Shown: positions 7,444 through 15,086 of the stretch, piece by piece
How positions within the stretch are numbered: position 1 is the stretch's first letter
Layout: each line of letters starts with the position of its first letter
From: DATARH01 sp035604035
GTDB lineage: Bacteria; Pseudomonadota; Alphaproteobacteria; ATCC43930; CGMCC-115725
Direction of reading: 5' to 3'
DNA: 17,312 nucleotides
Assembly (NCBI GenBank): GCA_035604035.1
Contig: DATNJF010000081.1
Location: 1 to 17,312, forward strand
Made by a program: the position numbers and the translations under genes
The notes under the pieces: model-generated
Databases searched by the model: none
What the model was told of the DNA's origin: nothing
Seen by the model: the letters and a program-made list of their open reading frames with translations, nothing else

Positions 7444-8021
7444 CGCCGCCGTCTCGCCGTCGGTCGCCGAACCGATTGCATCAGCCCGTCGAGCGCGGCG
7501 AGGAGCGCGTCGGCGGCTTGCGGTCCGGCCTCGATGTGGCGTAGCGCGAGGGCCGTGGCTTCCGCCGTCGACAGCGCCTCGCGGCGCGGTTCGCGGCGCA
7601 ATCGGCCGAGCCGGGCCGGGTGCGGCGGGTTGAGCACGATACGGTGCAGCTTCAGCAGCCAAGGGTTACGCCACCATAGCGTCTTTGCCTGGCTCCAGGT
7701 GCCGTCGAGGATGATGATGCCGCGCAGCCCGCTGAGCACCGCGCGCGGATCGCCAATGGGTTCGCCATTCTGGCCGAGTACGCTGAGCTCCCGCCGCTCT
7801 GCCGCCGCCGGCCACGCGGCGCCGAGATGTAGCACGGCCCAGCGCCTGGGCTCGGCTGGCCCGCCATAGGCCCGAGCCAGCCCCGGCCATGACAACCCGA
7901 TGACCAACTTCGCCTGGCGCAAGGTCGCAGTGACGAGCGTCGCGGTCGACAACGCCTCGCGCTGCTCGTGCGGATGCTGAAGGATCAGCACAAAGACCCG
8001 GTTGTCGATCGGCTCGGTCAT
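7440..8021 (-). CDS. DTW-domain protein, probable tRNA-uridine aminocarboxypropyltransferase
   Basis: The 193-residue product carries the defining DxTW motif as D106-G-T108-W109 in IILDGTWSQAK, with the flanking family elements LILQHPHEQ (12-20), RNPWL (118-122) and REALSTAEA (147-155). Characterised members (E. coli TapT, human DTWD1/2) transfer a 3-amino-3-carboxypropyl group from S-adenosylmethionine to a tRNA uridine (acp3U). I chose the ATG at 8021; the frame could extend to a TTG at 8093, but the added residues are unlike the family. No strong ribosome binding site precedes the ATG. The N-terminal cysteine cluster found in some relatives is absent, so this is a short-form member. The C terminus is Arg-rich, which would fit RNA binding. 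Confidence 0.82.
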   Translation of the reverse strand: MTEPIDNRVFVLILQHPHEQREALSTATLVTATLRQAKLVIGLSWPGLARAYGGPAEPRRWAVLHLGAAWPAAAERRELSVLGQNGEPIGDPRAVLSGLRGIIILDGTWSQAKTLWWRNPWLLKLHRIVLNPPHPARLGRLRREPRREALSTAEATALALRHIEAGPQAADALLAALDGLMQSVRRPTARRRR

Positions 8022-8061
8022 GACTGCACTATACAGGCAGCGGGCCGATTTCCTTTTTTGC

Positions 8062-8090
8062 TTGGACGCGTCGGGATATCCTTCGTCCAA
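8062..8090. promoter_or_regulatory. inverted repeat before the MFS exporter gene, candidate operator
   Basis: TTGGACG (8062-8068) and CGTCCAA (8084-8090) are perfect 7-bp arms separated by 15 bases, and a further 8-bp palindrome, GGATATCC, lies near the centre (8074-8081). The element ends two bases before the MFS ATG at 8093 and lies 41 bases before the divergent DTW start, next to an AT-rich tract at 8048-8061. This is the size and shape of an operator for a dimeric repressor, or it could fold in the mRNA leader. No repressor gene is adjacent. Confidence 0.45.
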
Positions 8091-8092
8091 CA

Positions 8093-9499
8093 ATGCGTCC
8101 CGGCAACCGCCAGCTTCTCATCTCGCTCATCGTCGCCTGCGCCATGTTCATGCAGAACATGGATTCGACGATCATCGCGACGGCCCTGCCGGTGATCGCT
8201 CGCTCGCTCGGCGAGAGCCCGCTGCGCCTCAACGTCGCGATCACCTGTTATCTGTTAAGCCTCGCCGTGTTCGTGCCGATCAGCGGTTGGACTGCCGACC
8301 GCTTCGGGGCGCGGCGGGTATTCAGCGCTGCAATCGCCGTATTCATGCTCGGCTCGATCGGCTGCGGCTTGTCGCAGACCCTGCCGCTTTTGGTGCTCTC
8401 GCGCATCGTGCAGGGCATGGGTGGAGCGATGATGGTGCCGGTTGGTCGGCTGGTGCTGCTCAAAACCGTACCGCGCTCCGAGCTGGTGCGGGCGATGTCC
8501 TATGTCAGCCTGCCGGCGCTGTTGGGTCCGGTGACCGGGCCGCCGCTCGGCGGGTTTATCGCGACCTACGGCTCGTGGCGCTGGATCTTCTTCATCAACA
8601 TCCCGATCGGGCTGATCGGCATCGCTCTCGTCAATCTGTTCATCGAGGATTTTCGCGAGACCGGCCGGCGCCCGTTCGACTTCCGCGGGTTCGTGTTGAC
8701 CGGGATCGGCCTGGCGGCCCTGGCCCTCGGCTTCGAGACAATCGGGCGAGGCGCGTTGCCGGCGGCGGTGACGGTTGGCCTCCTTGCCGGCGGTTTCCTC
8801 TGCCTGGTGCTCTACATCCGCCATGCCAAACGGGTCGAGTTCCCGGTCATCGATCTCGCGCTGATGCGCATCCCGACCTATGCCGCGGCGACGATCGGCG
8901 GGTTTCTCTTCCGTATGGGGCTGGGGGCACTGCCATTCCTGCTGCCGCTGATGTTGCAAGTCGGGTTCGGTCTTTCCGCGCTCAATTCGGGGCTCTTGAC
9001 CTTCGCCAGTGCCGCCGGCGCGATGACCATGAAGATCGGCGTCAACACCATCATTCGCGCCTTGGGGTTCCGCGTGGTGCTGGTCGGCAATGCGGTGATC
9101 AGCACCGGGTTCCTCTTTGTCTACGCCTTCTTCCAGCCCTCGACGCCGCACATGGTGATCTTCATCGCGCTGCTCGCCGGGGGGTTCTTCCGCTCGCTGC
9201 AGATGACCAGCATCAACTCGCTGAGCTACGCCGACGTGCCGGGCCCGATGCTGAGCCGCGCCACCAGCCTCACCAGCATGTGCCAGCAATTGTCGCAGAC
9301 CGCCGGGGTCGCGACCGGCGCGCTGCTGCTCTACCTGCTGCTGGCGGCGCGCGGCGAGACGCAACTGACGCCGCTCGACTTCTCGCTCGCTTTCGCCGGG
9401 GTTGGGATCGTCGGCATGCTGTCGGTGCCGTTTTTCCTGCGCATGTCGCCCGATGCCGGCGCCGAGGTCAGCGGGCGCCGCAAGCTGGTGGAATCTTGA
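8093..9499 (+). CDS. MFS drug:H+ antiporter, DHA2 type (HsrA/MdtD-like)
   Basis: The 468-residue protein is an inner-membrane exporter with many hydrophobic segments, probably 14 helices. It shows DHA2 landmarks: the first helix with NMDSTIIATALPVI (22-35), motif A as GWTADRFGARR (65-75), and antiporter motif C as GPVTGPPLGG (145-154). The sequence pattern LPLMLQVGFG (284-293) is close to E. coli HsrA and MdtD. Such pumps drive out drugs or metabolites with the proton gradient; the substrate cannot be inferred. The ATG at 8093 has no clear ribosome binding site and lies directly behind an inverted repeat, so translation may be leaderless or depend on that structure. The next gene starts on the last base of the stop codon. 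Confidence 0.9.
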   Translation: MRPGNRQLLISLIVACAMFMQNMDSTIIATALPVIARSLGESPLRLNVAITCYLLSLAVFVPISGWTADRFGARRVFSAAIAVFMLGSIGCGLSQTLPLLVLSRIVQGMGGAMMVPVGRLVLLKTVPRSELVRAMSYVSLPALLGPVTGPPLGGFIATYGSWRWIFFINIPIGLIGIALVNLFIEDFRETGRRPFDFRGFVLTGIGLAALALGFETIGRGALPAAVTVGLLAGGFLCLVLYIRHAKRVEFPVIDLALMRIPTYAAATIGGFLFRMGLGALPFLLPLMLQVGFGLSALNSGLLTFASAAGAMTMKIGVNTIIRALGFRVVLVGNAVISTGFLFVYAFFQPSTPHMVIFIALLAGGFFRSLQMTSINSLSYADVPGPMLSRATSLTSMCQQLSQTAGVATGALLLYLLLAARGETQLTPLDFSLAFAGVGIVGMLSVPFFLRMSPDAGAEVSGRRKLVES

Positions 9500-10206
9500 T
9501 GCCTCACCTCCGGCTCCTCGCCTGGAATATCCGGCAGGGCGGCGGCTCGCGCCTGCCGGCGATCGCCGAGGCGCTCATGCGCCACGACGCCGATGTGCTG
9601 GTCCTCTCCGAATATCGTGGCGGCGACTCGGCGCTGCGCCTGCGCGAGACGCTGGCGCGGCTCGGCTATCCGCATGTCACGACGCCGCTGCCGCCGCCGG
9701 GCAAGAGCGGCGTGCTGGTGGCCGCGCGCCGCCGCTTTCGCGCCCACGCGGCGCTCAGCGACGCGCTGCCGGAGCCGTATCGGCTGGTGCATGTCGAGAT
9801 CGGCAGGCTGTCGTTGTGCGGCGTCTACATGCCGAACCTGCTGGCGAAAGTGCCGTATTGGGAAGCCGTGGTCGCTAGCCTGGCAACAAAGATCGATAGT
9901 CACGCGCTGGCGATCGGTGATTTCAACACCTGCCGCGCCTATGTCGACGAGCCTGGCGCGATCGACCGCTGCGCCCATTTTATGGATCGCGTCGCGGAGC
10001 TTGGCTTTTGCGATCTATGGCGTCAGCGCTATCCGGACGGCCGTGAATTCTCCTGGTACAGCCATCGCGGCAACGGTTTTCGCATCGACCACGCCTTCCT
10101 GTCGCCGGCGCTGGCGCGTCGGGCCGGGCCGATCCGCTATTCGCATGACGAGCGTCTCAGCGGTCTGTCCGACCACTCGCCGCTGCTGCTCGAATTACGG
10201 CGTTAA
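9499..10206 (+). CDS. endonuclease/exonuclease/phosphatase (EEP) superfamily protein
   Basis: This 235-residue product has the whole EEP active-site set: N10 in AWNIRQGG, E38 in SEYRGG, D141 and N143 in GDFNT, D197 in RIDHAF and D225-H226 in LSDHSP. It is therefore a metal-dependent phosphodiesterase of the exonuclease III/DNase I fold; whether it cuts DNA, RNA, a lipid head group or a small phosphoester is not decidable. There is no signal peptide, so it should be cytosolic. It is small for an AP endonuclease and lacks the usual ExoIII insertions, so I do not call it xth. The ATG overlaps the exporter's stop codon as TGATG, which indicates translational coupling. It converges on the 79-aa gene with a gap of four bases. 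Confidence 0.85.
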   Translation: MPHLRLLAWNIRQGGGSRLPAIAEALMRHDADVLVLSEYRGGDSALRLRETLARLGYPHVTTPLPPPGKSGVLVAARRRFRAHAALSDALPEPYRLVHVEIGRLSLCGVYMPNLLAKVPYWEAVVASLATKIDSHALAIGDFNTCRAYVDEPGAIDRCAHFMDRVAELGFCDLWRQRYPDGREFSWYSHRGNGFRIDHAFLSPALARRAGPIRYSHDERLSGLSDHSPLLLELRR

Positions 10207-10210
10207 GGGC

Positions 10211-10450
10211 TTAGCGCTTTAGGACTTCAGGAGGGATGTCGTCGCGCCAATTGCGGCCGGTATTCCAGCCCCAGGGACGGATCGCGTTGCGCTTTTCGAT
10301 CAGCTTTTCGATCTCGGCGTCGATTTCCCACTCCGGCCGGTCGCCGTTGGCCTTGGCCAGATAGAGCGCGTAGAGCTGGTCCCAGATGACCGTCAGTTGG
10401 GCGTTCTGCTCGTCGGTGAACGGGGGGAAGAACGCTGCGGCCTCTGACAT
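10211..10450 (-). CDS. 79-aa hypothetical protein, acidic/helical
   Basis: A 79-residue product begins MSEAAAFFPPFTDEQNAQL; residues 12-56 look like one or two amphipathic helices rich in Glu, Asp and Lys, and the C terminus holds several Trp residues (RPWGWNTGRNW at 58-68). I do not recognise a family. There is no signal peptide or membrane segment. The ATG at 10450 is preceded by GGAG at a spacing of six bases. That ribosome binding site lies in the downstream arm of a predicted hairpin (10452-10502). It lies 76 bases after the ABC exporter stop on the same strand and is probably the last gene of that operon. Composition and codon use match the neighbours, which supports a real gene. Confidence 0.68.
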   Translation of the reverse strand: MSEAAAFFPPFTDEQNAQLTVIWDQLYALYLAKANGDRPEWEIDAEIEKLIEKRNAIRPWGWNTGRNWRDDIPPEVLKR

Positions 10451-10451
10451 G

Positions 10452-10502
10452 CCGGCTCCGTCGGTTGCGTGGCGCTAACGAGCGCAACCTATGGGGAGCC
10501 GG
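10452..10502 (-). promoter_or_regulatory. mRNA hairpin that would cover the ribosome binding site of the 79-aa gene
   Basis: Read on the minus strand, CCGGCTCC (10502-10495) can pair perfectly with GGAGCCGG (10459-10452). Inside it GGTTGCG (10489-10483) pairs with CGCAACC (10469-10463). The two stems (8 and 7 bp) are joined by a 5x3 internal loop and closed by a 13-base loop. The GGAG of the downstream arm is the only good Shine-Dalgarno of the 79-aa gene, one base of spacer plus CCGG before the ATG at 10450. No run of U follows, so it is not a standard intrinsic terminator. It could hold translation off until opened, or protect the 3' end of the ABC transporter mRNA. Confidence 0.5.
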
Positions 10503-10526
10503 TTAGCAGCCTGTTAACGTGAAGAC

Positions 10527-13500
10527 CTATTTACCATCCGCGGCAACCGCTTCGACAACGCTGCCGAGCTGGCGCCGGATCAGCCGCGCGTAGAGCCCGT
10601 TGCGCGCGATGAGCGCGGCGTGGCTGCCGGTTTCGATCACATGCCCATGGTCGAGCACGACAAGCAGATCGGCGTTGCGCACGGTCGAGAGCCGGTGGGC
10701 GATGACGATGGTCGTGCGATCGCGCATCAATGCATCGAGCGCGTTGCGCACCTGCGCCTCGCTCACCGCGTCGAGATGCGACGTCGCCTCGTCGAGCACC
10801 AAGGTCGGCGCGTTCTTCAAGAAGGCGCGGGCGATCGCCACCCGTTGGCGCTGGCCGCCCGAGAGTTGCACGCCGCGCTCGCCGACCCGTGTGTCGAGCC
10901 CCTCGGGCAATGACATGACGAACTCGGCCAAGGCCGCCTGGTCGAGCGCCCGATAGATCGCCTTCTCGTCGGCGTCGGGGCGGGCGAGGGCGACGTTGGC
11001 CCTCAGGCTGTCGTTGAAGAGATAGGTGTCCTGTGAGACCAGCGAGACGCGGCCGCGCAGATGGTCGAGCTCAAAATCCTTGAGATCGATGCCGTCGATC
11101 AGGATATGCCCGGCGCTTGGATCCCAAAACCGCAGCAGCAAGTTCGCCAGTGTCGTCTTGCCCGCGCCGGATGGGCCGACGATCGCCACTGTCGCTCCAG
11201 CGGGGATGTCGAGCGTGACGCCGTCGAGCGCCGGTCGCCGCGCGCCCGGATAGGTGAAGCCGACCCCGTCGAAGTGGATCGTCGAACCGCCAATCGGCGC
11301 CGGCGGCCGTTCGACGCCGTCGACTACTGCCGGCTTCTCGTGATGCACGGCGAAAAGCCGCCGCGTCGAGGCGATGGTATCGGCGAGCTGGCGGCTGACT
11401 TGGGCGATCTCCGAGATGGGCAGAAACGACGACAGCGACAAGAGGATCAGCAAGGGCAGGATGGTTGCCGCAAGCTGACCCTCGGCGACGAGAAACGCTC
11501 CGACGATCGCCACCATGAGCCCGCCGATCCCAGTGCAGATCTCGAGCTGCGCGGTCTGCGCCGACAAATCGTGAAGCAATTGCAGCCGGACTTCCTGATA
11601 GCTCTCCACCACCTCCATAAAGCCCTGCCGCCGCCGTCCGACCGCCTGAAACGCGACGAGGTCGGAAAGCCCCTGGATGGTCTCGGTGACATAGCCGCTG
11701 AGCAGGCCAAGCCGGTCGCGCGCCACCGCGCCGAGGCGGTCGATCTTCGCTCGCATCACCCACGGTGCCAGGGCCGCGTAGAGGATGAAGGGTAGGATCG
11801 CCAGCGCGATCGGCCAGGCGACGACGGCCAGCGTCAGCACCACGGTCGCTGGCACCAGGATCGCCACCAGCGCCGGCGCGACGGTATGCGCGAAAAAGTA
11901 CTCGATCGTCTCGATGTCCTGCGCGGCCAGCGAGATTAGATCGCCTGAACGCCGCCGCACGAGATAGGCCGGCGCCAGCGTGTCGAGCTTGCGAAACAGA
12001 TCGATCCGCATCTCGGCGAGCAGCCGGTAGGCGATGTCATGCGCCTTCCACGACTCGATCCAGTGCAGGATGCCGGCGAGGGGGGCCAACACCCCGAGCA
12101 GGATCAGCAGATAACCATAGGAGCCTCGGGTCTTGACCGCGGCGACCGCAAGTGCGCCGACGATGCCGACGCCGATAAACGCGGCGACCCGGCTGATCCC
12201 CGAGCCGACGACGATGGCGAACTGCCGCCGCCACGGCGCGATGGTCTGCGTCAAGGTCGCCAGGGTCGCCACCCAGCCGACCTGCGCCGCGGCGGCCGCG
12301 GTCGCTGCCGGCGCCTCCTCGCCGTAATCGGCCGACTCCGCCGAAGCGGCACCCATAATCGCAGGCTCGTCGATGATGACATTGTCATCGCCGCGCTCTT
12401 CGGCCTGCGCGCCCATCAATCGGCGATAGGGTCCGTCGCGGCGGATCAGCTCGGCGTGGCTGCCTTCCTCGACAATTTTGCCCTGGTCGAGCACCAGGAT
12501 GCGGTCGGCGCCGATGACGCTCGACAACCGGTGCGCCAGGATCAGCGTGGTGCGGCCAGCCGCGAGCCGGTCGATCGCCTGTTGGATGACCGCCTCGTTC
12601 TCGGCATCGACCGATGACAGAGCCTCGTCGAGGATTAGGATCGGTGCGTCGCGCAGCAGCGCCCGGGCGATCGCCAGGCGTTGGCGCTGCCCGCCGGAGA
12701 GGTTGACGCCGCGCTCGCCGAGCATCGTCTCGTAGCCCTGCGGCAGCGCCATGATGAACTCGTGCGCGTTGGCGTCGTGCGCGGCGGCTTCGAGTTCGGC
12801 TTGGCTGGCGTCGGGCCGCCCCAGCCGCAGGTTTTCTTCGACCGTGCCGTGGAACAAATAGGTGTCCTGGTGGACCACCGCGATCTGCGCGCGCACGGTC
12901 TCGGGGTCGAGGCTTCGCAAGTCCTGGCCGCCAATCTTCACGCTGCCCGATTGCGGGTCAAAGAGGCGCAGCAGGAGCCGCGCGATCGACGATTTTCCCG
13001 AGCCGCTCGGCCCGACAATTCCGATCTTTTCGCCCGCAGCGACCGTGAACGACAGCGAGTCGTGCGCCGGCTGCCGTCCGCCGGGATAGGCGAAGCAGAC
13101 AGTGTCGAACTCGATCGTCGGCTCCAAGGTGGTAACGGCGGCATGGGACGAAGCTGGCGGCACCAGCGGCTCGGCTTCGAGCAGCGCGGTGATCCCGGCC
13201 GCGGCCGATTGGCCGACCATGCCCTGGTGCAGCACCGAGCGCAGGTCGCGCAGCGGCCGGAATATCTCGGTCCCGGCCATCAGCACGATCAGCAGCGCGG
13301 TGATGCTCATCTCGCCCTGCGCCACCCGCCAAACGCCGAGGCCGAGCGCTACCGCCGCGCCGCCCGCGACCCCGACATCGGTGATGCCGCGGGTCATCAC
13401 GCTGGTGCGCAGCACACTCATCGTCGTTTCCGACAGGTACCGCGCCTTCTCGGCGAGCCGCCTGCCATAGGCGGTGCTCTGCCCGAAAGCCTTCAAGGTC

Positions 13501-14117
13501 GGCAGGCCCTGCACCGCATCGAGAAACTCTGAACCGAACGATTTTACCGCCTCGTGCCGTATCTGGCCCTTGCCGCCCTCGACCTTGTTCCACGCCATCG
13601 GCGAGACGAGTGTCACCAGCGCCGCGATCAGCATCACCGTCGCGACCGGCAGATCCCACCATAGGATGAACAGGAAGATCGCGATCGGGGTCAGCGCAGC
13701 GACGCATACCTGCGGCACGTATTGGCCGAAGAAGGTTTGCAGCTGCTCGACCCCGTCGACCACCGACAGCATCACGCCGCCGGTGCGCTCGCCGGCGAAC
13801 CAGGCCGGGCCGAGCTCGGCGATCTTGTCGTAGAGCCGCCCGCGCAGATCGCTCTGCACCTTGGCGGCGGTGTTATGGGCGATGAGGGTGCGGTAGTGGT
13901 CGAGCAGTCCCCTCATCAGCACGGAGGTGGCGACCCCCGCGGCGGCGAGCGAGATCGGCAGGAAGCCGGAGCCGGCGAACACCCGGGCGAGCATGGTGCC
14001 GAGCAGCGTGAAGCGGGCGATGCCGAACGCCGCCGCGACGAGCCCGATCAAGATCGCCAGCGCGATCCGCCCGCGCAAGCCGCGGGTCAGCCGCCACAAA
14101 TAGCGGTCAAAATACAT
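10527..14117 (-). CDS. fused ABC exporter, CydD-like half plus CydC-like half (two membrane and two ATPase domains)
   Basis: This 1196-residue protein is a full-size exporter in one chain. First half: membrane domain about 15-310, ATPase about 335-565 with Walker A GPSGSGKSS (369-377), Q-loop HQD, LSGGQ (473-477), LILDEA (494-499) and H529. A low-complexity acidic/Ala linker (about 570-612) follows. Second half: membrane domain about 625-915, ATPase about 945-1180 with Walker A GPSGAGKTT (981-989), LSGGQ (1085-1089), LVLDEA (1106-1111) and H1141. Both catalytic glutamates are present, so both ATP sites look active. The phrasing FFGQYVPQ in the first half and HDIAYRLLAEMRIDLF in the second recall CydD and CydC (thiol export for cytochrome bd), but no cydAB is nearby and the substrate is unknown. 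The ATG follows the cupin stop codon with no gap (TAGATG), so translation is coupled. Confidence 0.9.
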   Translation of the reverse strand: MYFDRYLWRLTRGLRGRIALAILIGLVAAAFGIARFTLLGTMLARVFAGSGFLPISLAAAGVATSVLMRGLLDHYRTLIAHNTAAKVQSDLRGRLYDKIAELGPAWFAGERTGGVMLSVVDGVEQLQTFFGQYVPQVCVAALTPIAIFLFILWWDLPVATVMLIAALVTLVSPMAWNKVEGGKGQIRHEAVKSFGSEFLDAVQGLPTLKAFGQSTAYGRRLAEKARYLSETTMSVLRTSVMTRGITDVGVAGGAAVALGLGVWRVAQGEMSITALLIVLMAGTEIFRPLRDLRSVLHQGMVGQSAAAGITALLEAEPLVPPASSHAAVTTLEPTIEFDTVCFAYPGGRQPAHDSLSFTVAAGEKIGIVGPSGSGKSSIARLLLRLFDPQSGSVKIGGQDLRSLDPETVRAQIAVVHQDTYLFHGTVEENLRLGRPDASQAELEAAAHDANAHEFIMALPQGYETMLGERGVNLSGGQRQRLAIARALLRDAPILILDEALSSVDAENEAVIQQAIDRLAAGRTTLILAHRLSSVIGADRILVLDQGKIVEEGSHAELIRRDGPYRRLMGAQAEERGDDNVIIDEPAIMGAASAESADYGEEAPAATAAAAAQVGWVATLATLTQTIAPWRRQFAIVVGSGISRVAAFIGVGIVGALAVAAVKTRGSYGYLLILLGVLAPLAGILHWIESWKAHDIAYRLLAEMRIDLFRKLDTLAPAYLVRRRSGDLISLAAQDIETIEYFFAHTVAPALVAILVPATVVLTLAVVAWPIALAILPFILYAALAPWVMRAKIDRLGAVARDRLGLLSGYVTETIQGLSDLVAFQAVGRRRQGFMEVVESYQEVRLQLLHDLSAQTAQLEICTGIGGLMVAIVGAFLVAEGQLAATILPLLILLSLSSFLPISEIAQVSRQLADTIASTRRLFAVHHEKPAVVDGVERPPAPIGGSTIHFDGVGFTYPGARRPALDGVTLDIPAGATVAIVGPSGAGKTTLANLLLRFWDPSAGHILIDGIDLKDFELDHLRGRVSLVSQDTYLFNDSLRANVALARPDADEKAIYRALDQAALAEFVMSLPEGLDTRVGERGVQLSGGQRQRVAIARAFLKNAPTLVLDEATSHLDAVSEAQVRNALDALMRDRTTIVIAHRLSTVRNADLLVVLDHGHVIETGSHAALIARNGLYARLIRRQLGSVVEAVAADGK

Positions 14118-14564
14118 CTAGCGCCACTTCGCCTCGGAATTGCCGGCGCGTTGTGCGTCAGAGAGCGTGCGCGGGTCCTCGACGTCGACCGTTAGGTGCT
14201 CGGTCGGCCGCGGCGTAGCGGTGACGATGCTGACCCCGCTCGGCGCATGGAATCGATGCCAGGTGTTCTGCGGCACGATCGCGACCATGCCGGCGCTCAG
14301 CTCGTGCGTTTCGAGGCCCGCCTCGGTCATCAGATACAGCGTCGTAGACCCGTCAACAATCTGCACCAGCTCATCGCCGTTGGGATGACGCTCCCACGCC
14401 GCATCGCCGGAGAATTTCGCGCTGTAGACATTGCCGTCGCGGTACGGCGCCAGGGTAACAAAGGCGCCGGTCGCCTTGCGCTTGGCCTCGGTCGATTCCG
14501 GCCGGCGGCCATGCATCATCGGCATCTTCGCGAGCGTGTCCTTGAGATCGAGGATCGCGACCAT
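14118..14564 (-). CDS. cupin-domain protein, copy 2 of a tandem pair
   Basis: The 148-residue product is a single-domain cupin. The first metal motif reads WERHPNGDEL with H60 and E65, and the second reads IVPQNTWHRF with H103; these would bind one metal ion in the beta barrel. The first His of the classic HxH pair is absent. It is about 60% identical to the neighbouring cupin over 97 residues from LAPYRDG to VEDPRTL, with no gaps, and adds a 14-residue C-terminal tail. The ATG at 14564 follows AAAGGA at good distance. Its stop codon touches the ATG of the ABC exporter, so the two products are probably made together. Single-domain cupins may be sensors, isomerases or dioxygenases; the role here is unknown. 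Confidence 0.82.
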   Translation of the reverse strand: MVAILDLKDTLAKMPMMHGRRPESTEAKRKATGAFVTLAPYRDGNVYSAKFSGDAAWERHPNGDELVQIVDGSTTLYLMTEAGLETHELSAGMVAIVPQNTWHRFHAPSGVSIVTATPRPTEHLTVDVEDPRTLSDAQRAGNSEAKWR

Positions 14565-14655
14565 CGGTTGTTCCTTTGCTGGCGACTTGCTGATGCTTCA
14601 CCGTCACTGGTTCGGCGATATTGCCACGTTTCCGCTGTGAGGGTTGTCTTGTCCA

Positions 14656-15057
14656 TTAGTCGAGGGTTCGCGGGTCCTCGACATGGATAGACGGATGGTC
14701 GGTGGGCTGCGGCGTCGCCGTCATCAATGTCACACCGTCGGGTGCTTCGAACCGGTGCCAAATCCCTTGCGGCACGACCGCGATCATGCCCGGCCCCAAC
14801 GTCAAAGCCTGCGGTCCATCATCGGTCATCAGATGCAGCGTCGCTGCGCCATCGAGGATATGCACGAGCTCGTCGCCGTTGCGGTGACGCTCCCACCCGC
14901 CCTTGCCGGCAAATTTGGTGGTGAAGATGGCGCCGTCGCGATATGGCGCCAGTTGGGCGGAAGAACCCTGTCGTTCCGCTCTGGTTGTCTGTGGGGTCCG
15001 CTCTCGCAACATCGTCAGCTTCGCAAGCTCTGCGTTGAGGTCGATCAGCGTGGCCAT
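14656..15057 (-). CDS. cupin-domain protein, copy 1 of a tandem pair, first gene of the cupin-ABC unit
   Basis: The 133-residue product has the same cupin layout as its downstream paralogue: WERHRNGDEL with H58 and E63, and VVPQGIWHRF with H101. The N-terminal 35 residues are the least conserved part. The pair therefore arose by tandem duplication followed by clear divergence. Translation starts at 15057 behind AGGAGC at about seven bases. The second cupin begins 91 bases further on; nothing terminator-like is visible between them, which supports one transcript of cupin, cupin, ABC exporter and probably the 79-aa gene. The divergent LysR gene and the repeat-rich spacer suggest that this unit is controlled from there. 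Confidence 0.82.
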   Translation of the reverse strand: MATLIDLNAELAKLTMLRERTPQTTRAERQGSSAQLAPYRDGAIFTTKFAGKGGWERHRNGDELVHILDGAATLHLMTDDGPQALTLGPGMIAVVPQGIWHRFEAPDGVTLMTATPQPTDHPSIHVEDPRTLD

Positions 15058-15086
15058 GCTTCGCTCCTATTGTTTGCGTGCGATTC

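Noticed and set aside
8002..9498. Reading the EEP-family protein as the C terminus of a 734-residue fusion starting at 8002
   Set aside because: The upstream part is the out-of-frame shadow of the MFS gene, rich in Arg and Pro. The EEP protein starts properly at the ATG at 9499, overlapping the MFS stop.
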